From CAYRVX01 sp964642165 (GTDB lineage: Bacteria > Planctomycetota > Phycisphaerae > SM23-33), in assembly GCA_964642165.1 (NCBI GenBank), contig CAZXOC010000224.1, positions 1 to 12,618 of the forward strand: a stretch of DNA of 12,618 nucleotides. Reading direction: 5' to 3'. Below the pieces are notes generated by a model. It worked only from the letters and a program-made list of their open reading frames with translations. It was not told where the DNA came from and did no database searches. The translations under genes were made by a program, and so were the position numbers. This document shows, one piece after another, positions 8,011 to 12,618 of this stretch (positions within the stretch are counted from its first letter, which is position 1; each line of letters starts with the position of its first letter).

Positions 8011-9214
8011 GGCCCGCCCGGTGATCTTGCTGGACGAGGCGCTCGCGGCCGTGGACGCGGCGCTCACGGGGGCCGCGCCCGCGGCGGAGACCGTCCCCGT
8101 GCGCGAGGCCCTCGGGCGCGTCCTGGCGGCGGACCAGCACTCGCGCCTGGACCTGCCGCCGTTCGACAAGTCGGCCATGGACGGCTACGCCGTCCTCCCC
8201 GGCGACGAGCGCGACGAGTACCGCTTGCTCGAGACGGTCGCCGCCGGGCAGACGCCCACGGCCAGGCTCGAGCCGGGCACGGCGGTCAAGGTCATGACCG
8301 GCGCGCCCGTGCCCGACGGGGCGGGCAAGGTCATCATCCGCGAGGTCACCGAGGAGGCGGGCGAGACCGTCCGCGTTAGGCGCCACGACGCCAGCGACAA
8401 CATCTGCCGCCAGGGCGAGGACATCCGCGCCGGCGATCCCGTCCTCCAGGCCGGACGCGCCCTCGACGCCCTCGACGCCGCCAACCTCGTCTCCTGCGGC
8501 ATCACCGAGGTCCCCGTCGCGGCGCGGCTGCGGATGGCCATCCTCTCGACGGGCGACGAGATCGTGGACGACCCGGCCGCTCTGCGCCCCGGGCGAATCA
8601 TGAACGCCAACGGCCCGATGCTGGCGGGCCTGGCGGCGGCGCACGGGCTGACGGTGGTGGCCGAGCAATCCGTCCCGGACGCCCCCGAGCCGACCGTCGC
8701 GGCGCTGCGCGGCGCCCTGGAGGCGGCCGACATCGTGGTCCTGTCGGGCGGCGTGTCGGTCGGCGAATACGATTACGTCCTGGCGGCGTTCGAGCAGGCC
8801 GGGCTCGACGTGCACTTCGCGCGGATCGCCGTCAAGCCGGGCAAGCCGACGGTGTTCGCCACGTCCGGCGGGCGGGTGGTGTTCGGCCTGCCGGGCAACC
8901 CGGTGAGCGTCTGCGTGATGTTCCACCTGTTCGTGCTGCGGGCCGCGGCGCGGCTGTGCGGGGCGTCGCCGCCGCTGCGGACCGTTCACCTGCCCCTGGC
9001 GGCGGGCTACCGGCGCCGCAAGGCGAACCGCGAGCAGTTCGTCCCGGCGCGGCGGACGGCGGACGGCGCGATGGAGCCGCTCGAGTACCACGGCTCGGCG
9101 CACCTGCTGGCCATGCGGGAGGCCGACGGGTTCCTCCGCGTGCCGATCGGCGTGGTCGAGTTGGCCGCCGGCGACGTCGCGGGCTTCCTGCCCATCCGGA
9201 GGGCCCGGGCATGA
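8003..9214 (+). CDS. moeA: Molybdopterin molybdotransferase (MoeA)
   Basis: MoeA inserts molybdate into adenylylated molybdopterin (MPT-AMP), releasing AMP and giving Moco, in the cytoplasm. The 403 residues compare with 411 in E. coli. Key motifs are PPFDKSAMDGYAV (52-64, with Asp55 and Asp60), VMTGAPVPDGAGKVI (97-111), CRQGEDI (135-141), ILSTGDEI (180-187), LSGGVSVGEYDYV (247-259, with Asp257), VKPGKPTVFA (277-286) and FGLPGNPVS (294-302); these are the full MoeA set. The C-terminal domain follows to 403. The GTG start overlaps the end of the upstream gene by 8 bases, with GGAAAGG 9 bases before it (7987-7993), so translation is probably coupled. Its stop overlaps the moaA start as ATGA. 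There is only one moeA here and no sign of a second (tungsten-type) copy. Confidence 0.95.
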   Translation: MDEARPVILLDEALAAVDAALTGAAPAAETVPVREALGRVLAADQHSRLDLPPFDKSAMDGYAVLPGDERDEYRLLETVAAGQTPTARLEPGTAVKVMTGAPVPDGAGKVIIREVTEEAGETVRVRRHDASDNICRQGEDIRAGDPVLQAGRALDALDAANLVSCGITEVPVAARLRMAILSTGDEIVDDPAALRPGRIMNANGPMLAGLAAAHGLTVVAEQSVPDAPEPTVAALRGALEAADIVVLSGGVSVGEYDYVLAAFEQAGLDVHFARIAVKPGKPTVFATSGGRVVFGLPGNPVSVCVMFHLFVLRAAARLCGASPPLRTVHLPLAAGYRRRKANREQFVPARRTADGAMEPLEYHGSAHLLAMREADGFLRVPIGVVELAAGDVAGFLPIRRARA

Positions 9215-10011
9215 TCGACCGCTTCGGCCGGCGCATCGATTACCTGCGCGTCTCCGTGACCGACCGCTGCAACCTGCGCTGCCGCTACTGCATGGGCCCC
9301 GAGGGCGTCGAGCCCCTGCGCCACGAGGACATCCTGAGCTTCGAGGAGATCCGCGACGTGGTGACGGAGGCCGCCGGAATGGGCGTGCGAAAGGTCCGCC
9401 TGACCGGCGGCGAGCCGCTGGTCCGCCGCGGCGTGGTCGAGCTGGTCGGCATGCTCGCCGCCGTCGAGGGCGTCGCCGACCTGGCGATGTCCACCAACGG
9501 CACGCTGCTGGCGCCGCTGGCGGGCGAGCTGAAGGCGGCGGGGCTCATGCGCGTCAACGTCAGCCTGGACGCGACCGACCCCGCGCGCTACGCGGAGATC
9601 ACGCGCGGCGGGCGCGTGGCCGACGCCCTCGCCGGGATCGACGCGGCGCTCGCCGCGGGGCTTACGCCCGTCAAGCTCAACTGCGTGGTGGCCGAATCGT
9701 CCGGCGAGCCGGACGCGCGGGACGTGGCCGCCCTCGCCGCCGGGCGCGGGTTGGCGGTCCGCTTCATTCACCGGATGGACCTGCCGAGCGGGCGCTTCAC
9801 GGTGGTCGAGGGCGGGCGCGGCGGCGACTGCCCGTCGTGCAATCGCCTGCGGCTGACCAGCGACGGGCACGTCCGCCCGTGCCTCTTCGCGGACCTGAGC
9901 TTCTCGGTGCGCGAGCTGGGCGCGGCGGAGGCGCTGCGCCGCGCCCTGGACGAGAAGCCCGCCGCGGGCCTGCGCTGCACGTCCACGCCGATGCCCCGGA
10001 TTGGAGGCTGA
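9211..10011 (+). CDS. moaA: GTP 3',8-cyclase MoaA, compact form
   Basis: Radical SAM enzyme that starts Moco synthesis by rearranging GTP; MoaC completes cyclic pyranopterin. The radical SAM cluster is Cys20, Cys24, Cys27 (TDRCNLRCRYC). KVRLTGGEPLVRR (61-73) holds the Lys and Arg that contact substrate, STNGTLL (94-100) and NVSLD (116-120) follow. The second cluster is Cys207, Cys210, Cys224 (CPSCNRLRLT, then RPCLF). The C-terminal Gly-Gly needed for catalysis is kept (MPRIGG). Length is 266, against about 320-340 usually. About 45 residues are lost between RFIHRMD (184-190) and the second cluster, where only about 16 residues remain against 61 in E. coli. No frameshift is visible, since every functional motif is in one frame. 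The ATG overlaps the moeA stop (ATGA) and has GGAGGG 7 bases upstream (9198-9203). It is followed by moaC after one base. Confidence 0.9.
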   Translation: MIDRFGRRIDYLRVSVTDRCNLRCRYCMGPEGVEPLRHEDILSFEEIRDVVTEAAGMGVRKVRLTGGEPLVRRGVVELVGMLAAVEGVADLAMSTNGTLLAPLAGELKAAGLMRVNVSLDATDPARYAEITRGGRVADALAGIDAALAAGLTPVKLNCVVAESSGEPDARDVAALAAGRGLAVRFIHRMDLPSGRFTVVEGGRGGDCPSCNRLRLTSDGHVRPCLFADLSFSVRELGAAEALRRALDEKPAAGLRCTSTPMPRIGG

Positions 10012-10012
10012 G

Positions 10013-10471
10013 ATGCCCGAGCTGACCCACACCGACGACGCCGGGCGGGCCCGCATGGTGGACGTCGGCGAGAAGCCCCCGCAGCGCCGCCGCGCCCGCG
10101 CCGAGGGCTGCATCGCCCTGGCGCCCGAGACCGTCCGCCTGATCCGCGAGGACCGCATGAAGAAGGGCGACGTGCTGACCGTCGCGCAGCTCGCGGGCAT
10201 CCAGGCCGCCAAGCGGACCGCCGAGCTGATCCCCCTGTGCCACACGCTGACGCTGGAGAAGGTCGCCGTGCGGGTGGAGATCGTCGCCGGCGGCGTCCGC
10301 GCCGAGAGCGAGGTCCGCTGCACGGGCAAGACGGGCGTCGAGATGGAGGCCCTGACGGCCGTCAGCGTCGCCCTGCTGTGCGTCTACGACATGTGCAAGG
10401 CCGTCGATGCGACCATGCGGATCGGCGAGATCCGCCTGATCGAGAAGGTGAAGGACCATGCCGCCGGTTAG
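10013..10471 (+). CDS. moaC: Cyclic pyranopterin monophosphate synthase (MoaC)
   Basis: Converts the MoaA product 3',8-cH2GTP to cyclic pyranopterin monophosphate, as a homohexamer in the cytoplasm. The 152 residues compare with about 160 in E. coli. The motifs are all present: MKKGDVLTVAQLAGIQAAK (49-67), ELIPLCHTLTLEKVAV (71-86), KTGVEMEALTAVSVA (106-120) and VYDMCKAVD (124-132). Lys51, His77, Glu112, Asp126 and Lys129 fit the residues known to be catalytic in the family. The ATG at 10013 has GGAGG 5 bases upstream (10003-10007) inside the end of moaA; an in-frame TTG at 10001 is less likely. The last 14 bases overlap the next gene. Confidence 0.96.
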   Translation: MPELTHTDDAGRARMVDVGEKPPQRRRARAEGCIALAPETVRLIREDRMKKGDVLTVAQLAGIQAAKRTAELIPLCHTLTLEKVAVRVEIVAGGVRAESEVRCTGKTGVEMEALTAVSVALLCVYDMCKAVDATMRIGEIRLIEKVKDHAAG

Positions 10472-11390
10472 GGTCCTCTCCGTCAACCTGTCCGAGCGGA
10501 CCGGCACGATCAAGAAGCCGGTCGGCGAGATCACCGTCGACGCGCGCGGCGTCGTCGGCGACGCCCACGCCGGCACGTGGCACCGGCAGGTCAGCCTGCT
10601 GGCCAAGGGGAGCATCGATCGCTTCGCCGCCGAGACCGGCCGGGCCGTCGCGCCGGGGGAGTTCGCCGAGAACCTCACGATCGACGGCGTGGACCTTCGC
10701 CGCGCGTCCCTGCTGGACCGCTTCCGCTTCGGCGAGGTCGAGCTGGAGCTGACGCAGATCGGCAAGGAGTGCCACGGCGAGACGTGCGCGATCTTCCGCG
10801 AGGTCGGGCGCTGCGTCATGCCCACCGAGGGCGTCTTCTGCCGCGTGCTGTCGGGCGGGACGATCCGCGACGGCGACGAGGGCGGGCACCTGCCCAAGAC
10901 GCTTCGCATCCGCGCGATCACGCTGAGCGACCGGGCGGCCGCCGGCGAGTACGAGGACCGCGCCGGGCCGCGCCTCCGCGAGCTGCTGGAGGCGTACTTC
11001 CGCGCCACGCCGTGGCGGCTCGAGGTCGACCGCGTGCTCCTGCCGGACGACGCCGACCGCCTCCGCGCCGAGTTGGCTGCCGCGCGCGACGCCGGCGCCG
11101 ACGCCGTCTTTACCACCGGCGGCACGGGCGTCGCCCCGCGCGACGTCACGCCGGAGGTGGTGACGGCGTTCTGCGACCGGCTCGTCCCCGGCATCATGGA
11201 GCACATCCGGGTGACGTTCGGGCGCGAGAAGCCCAACGCCCTGCTCAGCCGCTCCGTCGCGGGGCTGGCCGGCACGATGCAGCTCTACGCGCTGCCCGGA
11301 AGCGTCCGCGCCGTCGAGGAGTACACCGGCGAGATCCTCAAGACCTTCGAGCACGTGCTCCTGACCGCCCACGGGCTCGACCTGCATTGA
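10458..11390 (+). CDS. Fusion: MOSC domain with MogA-type molybdopterin adenylyltransferase
   Basis: A 310-residue two-domain protein. Residues 1-148 form a MOSC domain: VNLSERTGTIKKPVGE (9-24), GVVGDAHAG (31-39), EFAENLTI (68-75) and the Cys-rich core GKECHGETCAIF (102-113) with GRCVMPTEGVFCRVLSGG (117-134), holding Cys105, Cys110, Cys119 and Cys128. MOSC domains occur in Moco sulfurases and related proteins that bind Moco or handle sulfur. Residues 149-310 form a MogA/MoaB-type domain: ITLSDRAAAGEYEDRAG (154-170), FTTGGTGVAPRDVTPE (218-233) and LPGSVRAVEE (279-288). This domain adenylylates MPT to MPT-AMP, the substrate of MoeA encoded in the same operon. The ATG overlaps moaC by 14 bases, with GAGAAGG 9 bases upstream (10442-10448). 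The domain assignments are secure; the role of the MOSC half is inference. Confidence 0.9.
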   Translation: MPPVRVLSVNLSERTGTIKKPVGEITVDARGVVGDAHAGTWHRQVSLLAKGSIDRFAAETGRAVAPGEFAENLTIDGVDLRRASLLDRFRFGEVELELTQIGKECHGETCAIFREVGRCVMPTEGVFCRVLSGGTIRDGDEGGHLPKTLRIRAITLSDRAAAGEYEDRAGPRLRELLEAYFRATPWRLEVDRVLLPDDADRLRAELAAARDAGADAVFTTGGTGVAPRDVTPEVVTAFCDRLVPGIMEHIRVTFGREKPNALLSRSVAGLAGTMQLYALPGSVRAVEEYTGEILKTFEHVLLTAHGLDLH

Positions 11391-11400
11391 CGGGGCCGCG

Positions 11401-12618
11401 ATGAACGACGCCGCCGCCATCGACGAGCCGTTCCGCCGGGCGCTGCTGGAGACGATTCCCTGCTCGGTGTTCATCGTGGGCGCCGACGGGCGGATCGTCT
11501 ACTGGAACCGCTCGGCGGAGGAGCTGACGGGCTACACCGCCGCCGAGATGATCGGGGAGACGTGCGAGCGGCTGCGCATCAGCGAGTCCGACGCGCCGGA
11601 CGGGGAGGTGGTCGCGGCCGTCTGCCACCACGCCGCGACGGACAAGTCCACCACGGAGTGCGAGATCCGCACGAAGGACGGGGGCGTCGTGCCCGTGGTG
11701 CGGCGGGCGATGGCGGTCCGGGACGACTCGCAGCGCCACCTCGGCGCGATCGTCGCGCTGGTGGACGTCAGCGTGATCAAGCGGGCGCGGAGCGAGATCC
11801 GGCGCCTGGAGCACGAGATCGGCCGGGCCGGGCGCTTCGGCGAGATGGTCGGCGCGTCGGCGAAGATGCAGGCGCTCTACGAGGCCATCGAGATGGTCGC
11901 CGAGACGGACGCCAGCGTGGTCATCGAGGGCGAGACGGGCACGGGCAAGGAGCTCGTCGCCCGCACGCTGCACGCGCGGAGCCGCCGGCACGAGGGCGTG
12001 TTCCTGGCCGTCAACTGCGGCGCCCTGCCCGAGACGCTGCTGGACGCGGAGCTGTTCGGCCACATCAAGGGGGCCTTCACCGGCGCCGCGGCCGACCGCG
12101 CCGGACGTTTCGAGGAGGCCTCCGGCGGCACGCTCTTCCTCGACGAGGTGGCCGAGCTGGCCCCCGCCAGCCAGGTCAAGCTGCTTCGCGCGGTCCAGGA
12201 GGGCGAGATCACCCGCCTGGGGGAGAGCCGCCCGCGCCGCGTGGACGTGCGGATCGTCGCCGCGACGAACCGCGACCTGGCCGACCTGGCCGCCCGCGGC
12301 GAGTTCCGCGAGGACCTGTTCTACCGCCTCCGCGTCGTGCCGCTGCGGGTCCCGCCCCTCCGCGAGCGGCGCGAGGACATCCCGGACCTGGTGGGCCACT
12401 TTGTGGCGCGGCTGAACGGCAAGTACGGCCGGCAGGTCCGGGGCTTCTCGCCCGAGGCGATGGACCGCCTGACGCGCTTCGACTGGCCGGGCAACGTCCG
12501 GCAGCTCGAGCACGCCGTCGAGCACGCCTTCGCGGTGACGCCGGCGTCCGAGGCCGCCCTGCCGCTGAAGAGCCTGCCGCCGGAGGTCGCCGACATCCGC
12601 GGCCCCGCTTCCGCGCCC
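11401..12618 (+). CDS. PAS and AAA+ sigma-54 transcription activator (3' end outside window)
   Basis: An enhancer-binding activator of sigma-54 RNA polymerase, 406 codons to the window edge with no stop. Residues 12-125 form a PAS domain (CSVFIVGADGRIVYWNRSAEELTGYTAAEM) with Cys21, Cys55, Cys75 and Cys87, and a helical linker to about 146. The AAA+ domain follows: Walker A GETGTGKE (177-184), GAFTGA loop that contacts sigma-54 (224-229, in GHIKGAFTGAAADRAG), Walker B LFLDEV (245-250), VDVRIVAATNRDL (281-293) and REDLFYRLRVVPLRVPPLRE (303-322). FDWPGNVRQLEHAVEHAF (360-377) closes it. The C-terminal Fis-type HTH should lie beyond the end. There is no receiver domain, so it responds to a signal through PAS, not a phosphate. 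It starts 10 bases after the MOSC-MogA stop, with only a weak GGGG upstream. Its place in the Moco operon suggests a regulatory role but that is inference. Confidence 0.93.
   Translation, partial: MNDAAAIDEPFRRALLETIPCSVFIVGADGRIVYWNRSAEELTGYTAAEMIGETCERLRISESDAPDGEVVAAVCHHAATDKSTTECEIRTKDGGVVPVVRRAMAVRDDSQRHLGAIVALVDVSVIKRARSEIRRLEHEIGRAGRFGEMVGASAKMQALYEAIEMVAETDASVVIEGETGTGKELVARTLHARSRRHEGVFLAVNCGALPETLLDAELFGHIKGAFTGAAADRAGRFEEASGGTLFLDEVAELAPASQVKLLRAVQEGEITRLGESRPRRVDVRIVAATNRDLADLAARGEFREDLFYRLRVVPLRVPPLRERREDIPDLVGHFVARLNGKYGRQVRGFSPEAMDRLTRFDWPGNVRQLEHAVEHAFAVTPASEAALPLKSLPPEVADIRGPASAP

Noticed and set aside
9211..10011. moaA as a pseudogene because of its short length
   Set aside because: All six cluster cysteines, substrate-contact motifs and the terminal Gly-Gly are in one frame, and the start and stop fit the operon spacing.

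Overview
The window is very GC-rich (clearly about 70% or more by eye) and almost fully coding. No RNA gene, CRISPR array, insertion sequence or gene-free stretch over 300 bases was seen. The gene set suggests a bacterium of the Planctomycetota or a similar GC-rich lineage: a ThuA-like protein of a type common there, a membrane-anchored HEAT-repeat protein, class II fumarase, ACT-malic enzyme and bacterial AccA. That placement is inference; there is no rRNA or marker phylogeny to confirm it.

The layout is two divergent halves around an intergenic region at 4975-5095. The left half reads on the minus strand: fumC (4974-3562), a malic enzyme with an N-terminal ACT-like domain (3422-2043), a ThuA-like protein (2003-1362), accA (1094-72), and possibly the first 12 codons of another gene at the left edge. 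fumC and the malic enzyme each have a good sigma-70-type promoter with a perfect TATAAT -10 box. A 10-bp perfect stem-loop separates the ThuA-like gene from accA. Together these enzymes link fumarate to malate, malate to pyruvate plus reduced nucleotide, and acetyl-CoA to malonyl-CoA.

The right half reads on the plus strand. A HEAT-repeat-like protein with one N-terminal membrane helix (5096-7087) comes first. After a 116-base gap with a candidate promoter, a tightly packed molybdenum cofactor (Moco) operon runs to the window end. Its genes are a fusion of a MobB-like P-loop NTPase with a ModE-like DNA-binding domain, moeA, an unusually short moaA, moaC, a MOSC-MogA fusion, and a PAS plus AAA+ sigma-54 activator cut off by the window end. 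Junctions are 8-base overlap, 4-base ATGA overlap, 1-base gap, 14-base overlap and 10-base gap.

The Moco genes cover GTP to cyclic pyranopterin (MoaA, MoaC), MPT adenylylation (MogA domain) and molybdate insertion (MoeA). MPT synthase (MoaD/MoaE), MoeB and MobA are not seen here. The most interesting material is this operon: two domain fusions, a compact MoaA, and regulators at both ends. It could be a self-regulated Moco module in which a nucleotide- or cofactor-binding domain, not a molybdate-binding Mop domain, controls a ModE-type DNA-binding head.
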